In this document: positions 36,517 to 48,493 of the stretch, in pieces
How positions within the stretch are numbered: position 1 is the stretch's first letter
How the letters are laid out: each line of letters begins with the position of its first letter
Source: Chamaecrista fasciculata
Taxonomy: Eukaryota; Streptophyta; Magnoliopsida; Fabales; Fabaceae
Assembly (NCBI GenBank): GCA_003254925.1
Contig: QANZ01026512.1
Location: 8,880-72,879 of the forward strand
Direction of reading: 5' to 3'
DNA: 64,000 nt
Program-made: the position numbers and the translations under genes
The notes under the pieces: model-generated
Databases searched by the model: none
Told to the model about the DNA's origin: nothing
The model's input: only the letters and a program-made list of their open reading frames with translations

Positions 36517-36629
36517 GGGGCATATAAACGTAACTACGCAAGGTGGATTAGATTGTTATTGTTTTATGAAAGAATACATGTATAAAAAGATTTTAGGTTT
36601 TGCTTCTAATTTCCCATGATAGGTGAAGA
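35244..36629. other. AT-rich intergenic DNA
   Basis: Several TA microsatellites (about 35,925-35,945; 36,245-36,260; 36,485-36,515). No supported gene. Confidence 0.3.
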
Positions 36630-36630
36630 T

Positions 36631-36858
36631 GGTTTGGTGGTGTTGTTTGTTTTTTTTTCTTTTGGTTTACCAAGGTATCCCCCAGCCTGACAGGCCGAGG
36701 ACTAATCTTCCGTAGATCGGTGCTCCATTTAAGGGTCTGCCGCTGGCCAATTGGTTGTTGCATACACAAGGCGGGATTCAAACCCCCGATCTTGCTTAAG
36801 CGACCTAGTGAGCTCGACCACTAGACCAACCAAGCTTGGTTTGGTGTTGTTGTTTGTT
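36631..36858 (-). mobile_element. tRNA-derived SINE with target duplication
   Basis: Read on the - strand, the body (36652-36837) starts AAGCTTGGTTGGTCTAGTGG (A box), has a B box GGTTTGAATCC about 45 bp on, and ends in an A-rich tail. It is flanked by a 21 bp direct repeat, 36631-36651 and 36838-36858, with one mismatch (GGTTTGGTGGTGTTG-type), the expected target-site duplication. It is a Pol III SINE, not a tRNA gene. Confidence 0.85.
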
Positions 36859-37483
36859 GCGTCACTTTCTTGAGGAAGGGAAAAAAATGTTACTATTTTG
36901 GTTTGGCGTTGTCTTTGAGCTCCACATTTCTTACGTCAATACCATACCCTACAATTCATCCATGCTTCCTTTGAATCCTTTCCTTTCCTCTCACTTCTCT
37001 TTCATATTCAATAATTTATCTAATTATATGAACACCCTTTTTAAATTTAAGTCAAGCTCACAAATCACAATTAATCTCATTGCGTGATCAATTGATTGTT
37101 AACTATATTTTTTTTATGAACAATGAATGTGTTAACATGTAGACAAACTCTAATCTTATTTAAGGCATGTGGGACTATAAGAACGACAAAATTCTCCCAC
37201 TAAAACTTCGAACTTAGCTCAAGGCTCTTGGTTAAACTCGATTAACCCACTATATTACTCACTTAATTAGCTAGCTGAAGCTTAAGGGACAAGTATTGGC
37301 AGAGAGTGATCTTTATTACCGTTGGCAGAAAATGTCCATACTCCATATATGTATGTGAATTGGCCTTTTTGATACATCCTTACGCCCTTCACAAAAAGGA
37401 ATAATGAACTCAAGTGGGTCATCCACTCATGCTCTCAATAGTATTAATTGTAGAACATTTACACACATGCACACATTAATTTA
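36859..37483. other. AT-rich intergenic DNA
   Basis: No gene, RNA or repeat could be supported here. Confidence 0.3.
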
Positions 37484-37802
37484 TATATATATAGAGTAAA
37501 CTAGCATTTTGGTCCCTGAATTTTACAGGTGCTGGCAGTTTGGTCCTTGGATTTACGAAATTGTACAATCCGATCCCCGAATTATGTAACTCACTGCAAA
37601 ATGGTCCTTCTGCCGAGTTAGTATAATTCAGGGACCGAGATGTACAATTTCGGGAACCCAATTTTGCAAATCCAAGGACCATTTTGCAGCGAGTTAGCAT
37701 AATTCAGGGATTGGGTTGTATAATTTCATAAATCCAAGGACCAAACTGCCAGTGCCTGTAAAATTGAGGGTGCAAAATGCTAGTTTACTCTATATATATA
37801 TA
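37484..37802. repeat. foldback element, ~300 bp, near-perfect arms
   Basis: The left arm starts AGAGTAAACTAGCATTTTGG and the right arm ends GCAAAATGCTAGTTTACTCT. The arms are about 110-150 bp each with scattered mismatches and TA-rich flanks. It would form a long hairpin if transcribed. Confidence 0.8.
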
Positions 37803-38394
37803 TAAATTGATGATCTGGTAGAGACCTTAGATTATCATGATAATCAATTAATTAATGAACTCTAATTTGATCAACCTTAATAATGCATGCCAGCCAGCTA
37901 TACAGTACATTGACTGGACTTGAAGATCTTAGGCGAAACACACACACATATATATAGATGCTCCTTGATGTTTGCAAATTGCATGTGGAATGAAAAACAC
38001 ACACGATCGTCTCCTGAAAATCTAATTCATCAGAACACATACGTACTACAATATGATGACATGTTGTCACGGGTGTTATATATATTCCTATCAGATCTTC
38101 TTCTTCTTCTGATAATGCGTACCCTAATACTAATGTCATTCACCATTGTGAGTACTCCCTTAGTCCCTTATACATATATATATATATGCTTCTAGCAATT
38201 TCAAGTTTCAATTGTTATTGTTTCTGTCTCATTGATACGAGTTTTACATCGAGTGTAAGATTTTAGGTTCTCCAACCTCAACAGGTAACTTAATTGGTGC
38301 AAATTAAATAAAATCGCAATATAATATATATACACACATCTTTTTCTCTCTATTTCTCCGTTGTCACATGTATCTGATCCCTTTAAAAAAAAAA
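37803..38394. other. AT-rich intergenic DNA
   Basis: CA/TA microsatellites (about 37,940-37,960 and 38,170-38,190). No supported gene. Confidence 0.3.
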
Positions 38395-38580
38395 GGCCAA
38401 CCCAGTTCGAGTCCCCACTTGCATTGGTGGGGGTGCTGGGAAAGAGAATATACTAGTAGCCTTACTTTTGTTTTTCTTTTCTTTTTTGCAGAGAGACTGG
38501 TTCGAACCCATGACCTCAGACTCCACGGCAAGCGTGCTTACCGTTGAAAAACTCCACCTTCTTGTGATCTAATCTAACTC
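38395..38580. mobile_element. SINE-like pieces with Pol III box B motifs
   Basis: Two tRNA-related segments: GTTCGAGTCCCCACTTGC near 38,407 (+ strand) and, on the - strand, GGTAAGCACGCTTGCCGTGG with GGGTTCGAACC at about 38,500-38,570. They look like parts of two degraded SINEs head to head. No functional tRNA fold is complete. Confidence 0.45.
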
Positions 38581-39099
38581 TCTCTCTCTATATATATATA
38601 CATCCGGAAGTGGAAAATTAGGTGAGCATAGTGAGTTTTACTATGGTGAATGAGAGAGATGGAAGAGGAATGAAGTAGTCCAAATGCTCAAGAATAGTAA
38701 TAGTATACGCCTGAGGGACACTCACCAGAAATGATCACAAGTGTGTGAGTGTGTATGTATATTTATAGTATGCTGCATTTCTTCTTTCTCAAAAACAAAA
38801 GCTGGGATTCAAGTGTGGTCTCAAAAAGCAAGCAAAGAATAATTCCGTACCACGAATTTTTGGCTCAGAGAATTCAGATCTTTAATTTCAAGGAAGGAAG
38901 CCCTCTTTTATATGTTTTTTTTTATTTCCTTCCTGCAAGCATGCAACATCTTAATTACTTTGATACATAGAAATGTTGTGTATGTCACAATTCACTCAGA
39001 CATTCATGTGTTCGATTCCTATCTGTCCATGGACTTTCGTGTGTCTCTCTTCAAACTTCAATTCCTACTATATCTATGTATAGAAATTGAGTAAAGATA

Positions 39100-39560
39100 T
39101 AATATAAATCGGTCCCTAAAAGATATACATACAAGTTAACAATGTAATCTTTTTAAAAGTTTAATTTACACTCTTTAATCTTGAAAGTTATCAAAACTAT
39201 ACATTTCAGTCCATTTGTTAATCCTAGAAGTCATCAAAATTATAGTCAATAAGGAGTAGCACAGTTGGTTAAGGTTCAGGTTATTACCTCACAAAGGCGA
39301 GGATTCAAATCCTCTAATCAATGTGAGGACCTTATTAACAGGTGATATATAAATTTCTTTCGTAAATTCTCAAAGAGGTCGGAAGGTATTCCCTGGCCCT
39401 AATTGAATACCTGTGCTTACCCCCAGTTATTTTTTTAACAAAAAAAATCTCTAAAAAATAGACTAATAAAGAGTCTAAATTGTATTACTTTTAAGACTTG
39501 TAAGGATTGAAGTGTACAAACTAAATTTTTAAAAATTAAATTATCAACTCATATATTTCT
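39100..39560. repeat. foldback element interrupted by a SINE
   Basis: The left arm (39,100-39,225; AATCGGTCCCTAAAAGATAT) and right arm (39,460-39,560; ending AATTATCAACTCATATATTT) are complementary. Between them is an unrelated segment with SINE features, so the SINE inserted later. Confidence 0.5.
39240..39440 (+). mobile_element. tRNA-derived SINE
   Basis: A-box-like TAGCACAGTTGGTTAAGG and B-box GAGGATTCAAATCCTC are spaced about 45 bp apart, followed by a ~100 bp non-tRNA body and an A-run at about 39,435. It differs from the SINE at 36.7 kb. Confidence 0.6.
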
Positions 39561-40904
39561 CCATGAGTAAGTTGTAGATTTATTTTTATAAATATAAATT
39601 ACAAAAAATTATTATATATATCTATGTATAGAAATCGAGTAAAGATATAATATAAATTGGTGAAGATAATGGATCTCAACATACTCAAAAATAAATTACA
39701 AAAAAGTAATATATATATATATATATATATATCAGCTAGCTAGGAAGCTGGATCGATCAGAAATCAGAAATGTGGCCATGCCTGTGTGTCTGCTGTCTGA
39801 TTTTGTAATTTGATTATTTGGTGGACCTACCCATCTGTACAAGTTGTTGTATTCCCTTTGGCTAAATCTTCAAAGTGTAAAACTTTACGCCTTATAATTT
39901 GGTAAAGGTACTATCTTTTAGTTACTCTTAATTATTTTCACTTTTCTCTATATGTTTCTTCATTTTTGTTTATATATATATATATATATATATGTACAGT
40001 AGGGCTTATTCTGAATTCATTTTACCATGATGATCATATATATTATGAAAGAACATTACATAAAATGAATAGATCAGAGATGTAGAAGAATATGATATCA
40101 AAATTTCAAAAGCATGTATATATTTATGCATAGATCATTAAAAAAAATAATAATTTCAAGCTAAATTGTGATTGATAAGTTAATTATATTAGGAGACAAG
40201 TAGCTTACATTAATTCAATCAAGATATAGCATAGATAAGTTAATTTTGTTCTCTTTTTATTTGACAGAATATAGCATTCACTCCTTGAAAAAGAAGTGAT
40301 CTCTAGCTATCAGATCTCAATATCTCATAATTTAGAAACAAATAAATCAAGAGAAAAAAACATACAAAAGACTACAATAATAATTTGAAATTATTGAACT
40401 CTTACATATATATACCAATAGATTATGATAATTAACTAATTCATTAGTGGGGTTTGGGCTAATGGTGATTAACTAAGTTTAATTCTATAAACTAAAAGAA
40501 TCTAATTAAGTTCAAATCTAGAACCAAATATAGTAAAAAATAAGTGATATAATTAATGGGTAATTGAAGAACTAATAAAATTAAAATGCAAGCCATTAAT
40601 TAGCCATGTATATATGTATAATTGAATAAGTAATGGAAGAGAAACTAGTGAAGAAATGTATATATATATAAGTAAAAAATTGTGAGAAGGGTTGAAGAAG
40701 TATAAATATGATAATAAATATAATTCAGCAGAAATTAAAGTTGGCTTAATTTGTAGAGAGAGAGAGAGGGGGGGTGGGTTAAAAGTGAAAAGTAAAAAGT
40801 TAAAAAATTGAAAAGTGGGGGGTGGAGAAAATGAAAGAGATGAAAGGAGAAAAATATTATAATGATGTCAGGTGAGGGAGAAGAGGGAGTGGGTTTAAAT
40901 TAAA
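39561..40904. other. AT-rich intergenic DNA
   Basis: TA microsatellites (about 39,706-39,730 and 39,970-39,992) and a GA-rich tract at 40,755-40,770. No supported gene. Confidence 0.3.
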
Positions 40905-41118
40905 GGCTTAAGTGCACTTTTGGTCCCAATACTATGACTAAGGTTTCAATTTGGTCCCATAACTATTTTTGTTGCAGATTTGGTCCCAAACCTTCGCAAA
41001 AAGTTTCACCGTTAGTCCCCTGGTCACTTCCGTCCAATTTTCGCCGTTAAGTGTGACGTGGCAGTCTGACTGGGATGCTGACGTGGCAAAATCAAATGAG
41101 ATGGAGTAAGTTAGGATC
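40905..41118. repeat. left half of a TTTGGTCCC foldback element
   Basis: It opens AGGCTTAAGTGCACTTTTGG, then spaced TTTGGTCCC blocks and GCTGACGTGGCAAA, as in 47,603-48,012. It stops at the single N at 41119; the right arm is missing, probably through an assembly join. Confidence 0.6.
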
Positions 41119-41695
41119 NTTTTTTTTTCCTAAAAAAAACTCCCACATTGACTTTGAATTTCAGGATCCAAGACCCAAGAAATAATTTTTAAAAAAATAA
41201 ATAAAAGACCATGCCTTTGTGAAATTGGTCACGGAAAACTAAAGAATTCATGTGAATTTTGCGGTAAAGTGGGTGTTCTTGTTTAATTTGTTCCTCCTCC
41301 CTAGCTTGAATTCTTCAAAGAAAAGAGATATAGAGAGAGAGAGAAAGAAAGAGAAAACAGAATAACAGATAGTATAATGGATGAGAATTGAAGATGAATC
41401 TGGAGAGAAATATACATAATTAAGGCACAAATTAAATCAAATCTGAATGAATTATATAGGTAGAAGGTGGTGAGTAGTGAGAATATATATAATATGAAGA
41501 ATACGTACCATAATATAAAGAAGAATCTCAAATCCCAAAATTAAGAATAAGAGCGAGCCGGGGAATTGACTATTGAGCGGTACGACGTCGTACGTTGTTG
41601 TTGTTGTTGTTGGTCGGAGAATGATAATTCATCGTAGTTGTCATATATATATATATATATATATATGAAGAAGAAGAAGAAGAAGAAATTAAAGG

Positions 41696-41817
41696 CCTGA
41701 ATTGCCATGTTCTCCCACAGCTTTCTTGAGCTTCTAGGGCTTCACAATGAAGAAATTGAGAGCAAATTGAGACGCTGAAAGAAGTTCAAGAAAGCTGTGG
41801 AAAAGCATGACCAGGAC
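41696..41817 (-). ncRNA. MIR396b: MIR396b-type microRNA precursor
   Basis: On the - strand, mature miR396b occupies 41802-41782 (TTCCACAGCTTTCTTGAA then CTT, the b-form 3' end). The star strand occupies 41731-41711 (GCTCAAGAAAGCTGTGGG then AGA). The loop is ~50 nt with a partly paired lower stem. It faces the MIR396a precursor at 33.2 kb. Targets are GRF mRNAs (established for the family). Confidence 0.95.
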
Positions 41818-41922
41818 TCACTCTCTCACACATATCTCAGATCTCATCATCACAATTCTCACACACACACACACACACACTCACACTCTCTAATAGGAGG
41901 CCATATAAGAAAATTAAATAAT

Positions 41923-41987
<65 letters not shown>

Positions 41988-42300
41988 TATTAATTAATTA
42001 ATGGGTGTATATGTATATAGCTTGCTAGAGTGAGAGACTATATATATAAATAAGAGTGGTGGTGATGGTGGTGGTGGTAATAATAGACATATATAGTGAC
42101 ATTTTAGAAGAGAAGGGTATGGTGAGATTAATGTGAGAATTGAAATGAGAAAAGGAAAAAATTGAACTGATGTGTTATATGTTATAATGTAAGTATGGCC
42201 ATACAAAATTTTTTACAAAGCTAAGAGCTAGGATAGGTAGGTTGCTGCCTAAGCTGGCTCTCTCATGGACCACTCTACCATTTATAAATCAATCTACCAG
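41818..42300 (-). promoter_or_regulatory. MIR396b leader and promoter region
   Basis: Upstream of the hairpin on the - strand are a CA repeat (41,862-41,880) and a long GA repeat (about 41,931-41,985, read as CT on -). A TATA-like TTTATAAAT lies at about 42,281-42,290, roughly 480 bp from the mature sequence. CT-rich leaders are usual for plant primary miRNA transcripts; the start site is inferred. Confidence 0.45.
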
Positions 42301-42456
42301 CTTTGCTTTTTAGAGAGAGAAGAACAATAGGGTTCAATTTCAATTCAATACCCAAAAAAAAAAAAATTTCTTGATCCATTAATTTGACATAAGATTAAAA
42401 TTTAGTCTATGAATATAATATTTTAAAAAAAATGAGTTTTTGATTATTTTAAAAAA

Positions 42457-42905
42457 GGTCAAAGTTCACTAATTGTTGTCTCATAATTTCTGCTTAGCTC
42501 TCAATTTGTTTTTATAACTTTTTTTTTGCACTTTTGGTCTCATATTTTCTGTCAGGTTACATATTTGGTCTCGTATTACTTTTTGTCTCATATCTTTTTG
42601 TCAGGTTGCAAAATTGGTCCCATATATTTGCAAAATGTTCCACTGTCAATCCCGATCTACTTGACCCAAAGATATGACACTAATTCTACATCTGGTCCAA
42701 AGATATGAGACTAATTCTGCAATTGACCAAAAGATATGAGACCAATTATGTAACCTAAGCCAAAGATATGGGAGCAAAATTGCAACAGGTGACCGAATCT
42801 GGAACCTGAGTAAAAGACATGAGACAAAAAATGCAACAAAAAAAGTTATAGAACTAAATTGCGACTTGAGCAAAAATTATGGGACCAAAAGTACACTTTG
42901 GCCTT
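42457..42905. repeat. foldback element (TTTGGTCCC family)
   Basis: The left end GGTCAAAGTTCAC with TTTTGGTCTCATAT blocks is matched by right-arm ATATGAGACCAA blocks ending GTACACTTTGGCC. About 450 bp, related to 20,606-21,467. Confidence 0.75.
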
Positions 42906-44587
42906 TGCAAAATGTTAACTACTAAATTCTTGAAAGTTCTTATGTAGATATTGATCAAAACATGTATTTTTAATATTTAGATACGAAATCATAATTTTAA
43001 AATAAATTTAAGGACTGAAAAGCAAATTTATTCTTGTTCAATATTATTGTTATTCCATTACATTTTTTTCACTCACAACAATATAATTTGGCTTACTTTC
43101 CCGGTGAGTGCGCAGTGGGTCGCTTACAAACACGTCATATGGGCTGTAAACAACAATAATTATTAATCTTCCCTCAAAAAGACAAATCACACACTATCTA
43201 GTATCTAATTACTAAACACACCCTCTTCATTTCCAACCCCAATTTTCAAACCCTAACTTTAATTTTCTTTTTACAAATATATGTACACTTTCATATTTCA
43301 ACAATCACAAGAAGGTATTACATATACTTATTCCTGGCCTCCTCCTTTATTTAATTATATTTTAAGCATTTTGGTTTATACATATAATATGATTTTTATG
43401 AAACTAAAATGATGATTCAATTGCTCTTATTGTTAAAATTTATATCCAAATCTATAAGATGATTAATTATTGAGAAAGATAAAAACAAGTACAAAAGTTA
43501 AAAGACTAAAAATGCAAGTTTGGAGGGCCAATTAGAGCCTCATTAATTAACCAACCAAAAATCAAAAGGACAAATATATATGCATGTACATTATATATAT
43601 ATAGATCTAAGTTTTGTTTATTTATTTAAAAAACTCACACCATCCCATTACCAAGATCACATGCAACCATGTGAGTAGGCTCTATCTCCTTTTTATTTTA
43701 TGAAAATTTAATGGTATGGGTTGTTTATGGTCCCCAATCTTTGTATATCCATATTAATGTGTGCTTCTCTTCACCAAATCCACATGTGTAATTCCAAGTG
43801 TGATCATCAATAATTTTTCTGTAACCTGCATATATTTAATTTATAGCATAGGGAATAATCTAGAGATGCTAGGGGCTAATGAATAATTTCCCTAATTCAA
43901 ATGAGTAATAATAGTGGAGTTGATACCAAAAGATGACAAATTAATCTTTATTTAATTATCATACATTCACTCGGATTATCTTATATTTTTTAAAATAACT
44001 ATTAAATACTATATATATATATATATAAGTATAAGTATATATGTAATGAGGCTGAGAATGAAGAGAGCATTATTGGATGTGTTTTAACTTGTAACTAGAG
44101 AAGAAGAGATAAAAGAGGCAGTAGAGATATGAAGATGATAGCTATATATATAAAGTGACTTTCTATTTTTCCACTTGTATTAGTATATATGCATGCTAGA
44201 GCTTTTTCCAGCTATATGTGCTACACATCTATAACTAGCTACTTACAGAAATCAATATGTACTATTCCATGAAGTGGTTGAGGTATTAATGCCAAATGTT
44301 GGCTCAAAATTAAAATAAAATGTGACCACCTTTATCTCCACTTTTGCCCTCTTAATTAAGACTAATCATGCATAAAAAAAAATAAATGTTTTTTGTGTAA
44401 CTAAACTATAGTCTAATGAATTATTATACTCACCAAATTAATTTTGAGGAAAAAAAATTTATATTTGTGCATTTTCAATTATTTTGATTTTACCTTTTTT
44501 TTTTTTAGTTAATGTTACGTTATTAATTGAAAATGAATCTAATTTATTAATTAGTGTATCTTAATAAGTTTTAATTATTAGGAAAAA
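42906..44587. other. AT-rich intergenic DNA
   Basis: No supported gene or RNA. Scattered TA microsatellites, for example near 44,010-44,030. Confidence 0.3.
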
Positions 44588-44962
44588 GTACCATTTTTGT
44601 CCTCAAATTTTATATCTACTTCTAATTTCGTCCCCAATGTTTTTTTTGTTGTAAATTTCATCTTCAATATTTCACATTTTGGTCAATTTTATCATTTGAC
44701 TAAATTTTTTTAATACATTAACGAAAGACTCTATCGTGTTTCTCAATGAGTTAGAACTTTAGTTTTTCTTTTTCTATCAAATTTTACACTACATGTTATT
44801 AGTTACATAAAATCCGTCGTTAATATTGGCTAAATAAGAACAAAGGATAAAATTGATCAAAATATAAAACTTTGAGGATAAAATTGATAGCAAAAAAATA
44901 TTGTGGACGAAATTGAAAGTTAATGTAAAGTTTGGAGATGAAAAGTGTGTTTTGCCTTTTTA
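44588..44962. repeat. foldback element
   Basis: The left arm AGTACCATTTTTGTCCTCAA with TTTCGTCCCCAATG is mirrored by right-arm GACGAAATTGAAAGTTAATG and AAAGTTTGGAGATG. Same type as the elements inside the 770 bp repeats at 26.1 and 27.3 kb. Confidence 0.65.
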
Positions 44963-45019
44963 AGAATATTATAATAAACAAGAAGTATACATGTATATAT
45001 AAATTTTAGAGAATACTTA

Positions 45020-45315
45020 CTATTAATTAGTCCCCGAATTTGTATTGAGTTAGCTAGTATCAATATCTGAATTATCAACATATATGACTAAATCCCTGAA
45101 TTATTACAATTGCCAAGGATTTGGTCCCTGAGTCATGTTCAAGGACCTAAAAGAACAAATCCAAAACAAATCTAAGAACCAAAAAGTACTAATTTAATAC
45201 AAATTGGAGTACCAAAAAGTACAAAATCAGTTTAAATTCAAGGATAATTAATTCTTCACTATGGATCTAATTCATTGACTCGATATAAATTCAGGGACCA
45301 TATAGTAAGTTTTCT
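45020..45315. repeat. foldback element
   Basis: The arms pair: ACTATTAATTAGTCCCCGAA and TTTGTATTGAGTTAGCTAG on the left; TCAGGGACCATATAGTAAGT and GACTCGATATAAATTC on the right. Non-coding. Confidence 0.6.
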
Positions 45316-45374
45316 CTAAATTTTACTCTCACACATACATCACACTTAAAAGTATCATTTAAAAAAAAAAGAAA

Positions 45375-45720
45375 ATTTACTTTTTGGTTCCTAAATTTAT
45401 ACCGAGCCAATGAACTAGTACCTGAATAATTGAAATGTGCAATTTGGTCCCTAAAATATCACAATTAATTGTCAATGATTTTATCTTTAAATTTGAACTG
45501 ATTTTGTGCTTTCTAGTCCCTAAATATGTACTAAATTTATGCCTTTTAATCATTGAATATCTACTTACTTTATATTGTTTTGATATCTGAATTTAACATA
45601 GAAACCAAATCGTCAACGAATGTCATATTTCAAAGGCTGAGTCGTATGTTTCAATCACTTAAGAACTAATGATTTGTTAACTCGGTATAAATTTAGAGAC
45701 TAAACAATATATTTTTTCTT
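45375..45720. repeat. foldback element (second copy of the type)
   Basis: Left TTACTTTTTGGTTCCTAAAT, right TTAGAGACTAAACAATATAT, with complementary blocks between. It sits ~60 bp from the previous one and is of the same class. Confidence 0.6.
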
Positions 45721-46300
45721 AAAATTAATATAATCATTGTTTTGAGGGAATATTTTAAACCTCCCCACCCCCCTTCACTCTCTCTCTGTATATATTATAA
45801 AATATGAGAGAATCTTTAGTTTCAATTAAGGTGCAAATACATGCCTAATTGACCAGTTGGTAAAGACTTCGTGTTCTATCTAATTAAGCTGTAAGTTAGC
45901 AGATATTTATCAATGAGAAGAAGATCGAATGTTTCTGTTCAAAACTAGAGTACTATGATCATAAAAAGCATCAAGCAAAAGACAGAGAGAGAGAGAGATC
46001 ACAGATAGTTCTTAATTAATTATATTTTAAAAATTGATGTTTTGCATGTTGACAGGTATTATTCTTTTCTTTTTTTGGCCTGAATGACAGGTATTGTTCT
46101 TAATCTTAAATATCTTTAACAACAATTAAATGGATAAACTAGTCAAATTTCATTGGGTACTTTTTTTTTTTGAACCAAATTTTCATTGGGTACTCATCAC
46201 TCATAAGCTTATTTGACTATATAAATATACATATATTCTGAAATCAAAGTGATTTGGAGGAGTTAGTACAGATGATAAAGCGGTTTAATTATAATACATA
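45721..46300. other. AT-rich DNA, no gene seen
   Basis: A short segment at 45,850-45,960 (GACCAGTTGGTAAAGACTT, then GAAGATCGAATGTTTC) resembles a decayed SINE promoter. Nothing else is supported. Confidence 0.3.
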
Positions 46301-46620
46301 GTTTGTAACCAATGTATTAAAAACCGGACCGGGCGGTCCGACCGGTGAACTTCCGGAAAAAAAAATACTGGATTGCAGTTGAACCGGTTCAACCGACGGT
46401 CCGACCGGAGAACCGGTTTGACCCGCCAAAGTTTGCAAAATTACATATTGACCCCAAAAAATTACAAATTAGTCCCTGGATGTATGGGTAGGGTACTATG
46501 ATACCCGTACCCATACCCATATGTGAGCGGGTATCAAAATAATCCCCATACCCATACCTGCTGGGTAGTTTAATTCCCATACCCAAACCTGAACCCGGAA
46601 AAATTTTAAAATAAATTATT
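46301..46620. repeat. ACCGG-rich and ACCCAT-rich repeat pieces
   Basis: 46,320-46,430 has repeated ACCGG/GGTCCGACCGG units like those at 51,020-51,180. 46,480-46,600 has many CCCATACCC units in both orientations (GGGTAGGGTACTATGATACC and ATACCCGTACCC). Both are repeat-derived, with no coding content. Confidence 0.5.
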
Positions 46621-46766
46621 TTTGGTTAATATAAAATTTATATTCATCTAACTTTTTACATCTATAACTACTAAAAATTAAAAAATAAATCATAAATATG
46701 AATGCATTAATAAAATATTTTAATATTTATAAAAACTTTAATATTTTTTCAATAAAAAGTGTTAAA

Positions 46767-47168
46767 NNNNNNNNNNNNNNNNNNNNNNNNNNNNNNNNNN
46801 NNNNNNNNNNNNNNNNNNNNNNNNNNNNNNNNNNNNNNNNNNNNNNNNNNNNNNNNNNNNNNNNNNNNNNNNNNNNNNNNNNNNNNNNNNNNNNNNNNNN
46901 NNNNNNNNNNNNNNNNNNNNNNNNNNNNNNNNNNNNNNNNNNNNNNNNNNNNNNNNNNNNNNNNNNNNNNNNNNNNNNNNNNNNNNNNNNNNNNNNNNNN
47001 NNNNNNNNNNNNNNNNNNNNNNNNNNNNNNNNNNNNNNNNNNNNNNNNNNNNNNNNNNNNNNNNNNNNNNNNNNNNNNNNNNNNNNNNNNNNNNNNNNNN
47101 NNNNNNNNNNNNNNNNNNNNNNNNNNNNNNNNNNNNNNNNNNNNNNNNNNNNNNNNNNNNNNNNNNNN
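46767..47168. other. assembly gap (402 N)
   Basis: A run of Ns; ORFs predicted across it are meaningless. Confidence 1.
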
Positions 47169-47602
47169 TTGACCTTACAATATTTAGAGGAGAATAAATA
47201 TATTATTTATAGATAGGATATATAATAAGATATTATGATGATATATCATCATGTGCGTGGCTTGGATGTTTATGTCACTCTTGTCTTGTGGACCTCATCA
47301 ACACCTGTTGCTCCTGCCTTGTGCCTTCTGGGTCCCCCCACACACCTCATCTTCTTCTCCCAAATCATTTCTTTCAATATTATTATTCTTATTATTATAG
47401 CTAGCTAAAAAGTTCATTTGTCTCAATATGTATATATATATACATAAGGTAAAAGTATTTTTTCACTCTAATTTTTAATTTCTTTTTTAATATTTGTCTA
47501 TTACTAATTTTATTCTTTATCTTTATTTCATTCAATAAATTATCAACAGATTCTAAATAATTTTTATTACGAGTATTATGGTGAGTGGGAGCACTATATA
47601 TT

Positions 47603-48012
47603 ATAGGTTAAAGTGCACTTTTAGTCCTATAATTTTGATAAAGGTCTCAATTTGGTTCCATAACCTTTTTTATTATAATTTTAGTCCCATAACTTTGGCA
47701 AAGGTCTCAATTTGGTCTCATAACTTTTTTTGTTGCAATTTTGGTCCCATAACTGAAAACGTCTCACTATTGGTCCCAAGCTGATTTCTATCCGTTTTCT
47801 GCTATTAAAGATGATATGACATACTGAGTTGAATAATGACGTGGCAAATATAAGTAAAGTGGATTTAACAGCAGATAATTGATGGAAATCAGTTTGGGAT
47901 TAACGGTGAGACGTTTTCAAAAGTTATATGACCAAAATTGCAACAAAAAAGTTATGGGACCAAATTTAGACCTTTGCCAAAGTTATCGGACCAAAAATGC
48001 ACTTTAGCCTAG
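47603..48012. repeat. foldback element (TTTGGTCCC family), complete
   Basis: Left TAGGTTAAAGTGCACTTTTA and right AAATGCACTTTAGCCTA are reverse complements. The arms (~190 bp) carry CAATTTGGTCCCATAACT blocks and the centre holds GATGACATACTGAGTTG. It is the clearest full-length member of this family here. Confidence 0.8.
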
Positions 48013-48493
48013 ATTATAAGACAGAGAAGAATAAAAGAACAAGCTGGACAAAAGGTTAAATTGGATCCTTATGTATAAGGTGAATTTTAATTGGTCTCAT
48101 ATATTTTATTTGTTTCATATTGGTTCTATATGTTTCTATAATATTTCAAATTGATTCAAAAATACTGAATGTGATCATATCTATTTCGTTTCAAATTCAA
48201 ATGAGACAAGTCTAAAGTTGTGAGTTTATTTTGACGAGTATTTTGAAGCCGTTAATAAATGAGAGATCAAATCGAGTCTCACAGTGGATAACTCGTTTCA
48301 CGATCAAATAAAGCGAAATTGGTCATAATTCTCTTCTTTCAAATTTGAATAGGATGAGTTCGAAATTATATGTTAAGTCTTGAAGAGTTCTTTCTCTATC
48401 CATTGGAGATCACTAGCAAATAAGATAAAATTGCGTTTTGAAAGTAGGATTAGGGCCAATTTAAAAAATTATGAAAATATACAAGACTAATAA

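Noticed and set aside
36652-36837. tRNA gene with box A and box B
   Set aside because: There is no complete cloverleaf or acceptor stem; the body, A tail and target duplication show a SINE.
41931-41985. GA microsatellite as a regulatory GAGA element
   Set aside because: Simple repeats of this kind are common in plant leaders, so no specific function can be claimed from the sequence.
46698-47216. Long ORFs across the 46.8-47.2 kb N run
   Set aside because: Same reason: almost all codons are N.
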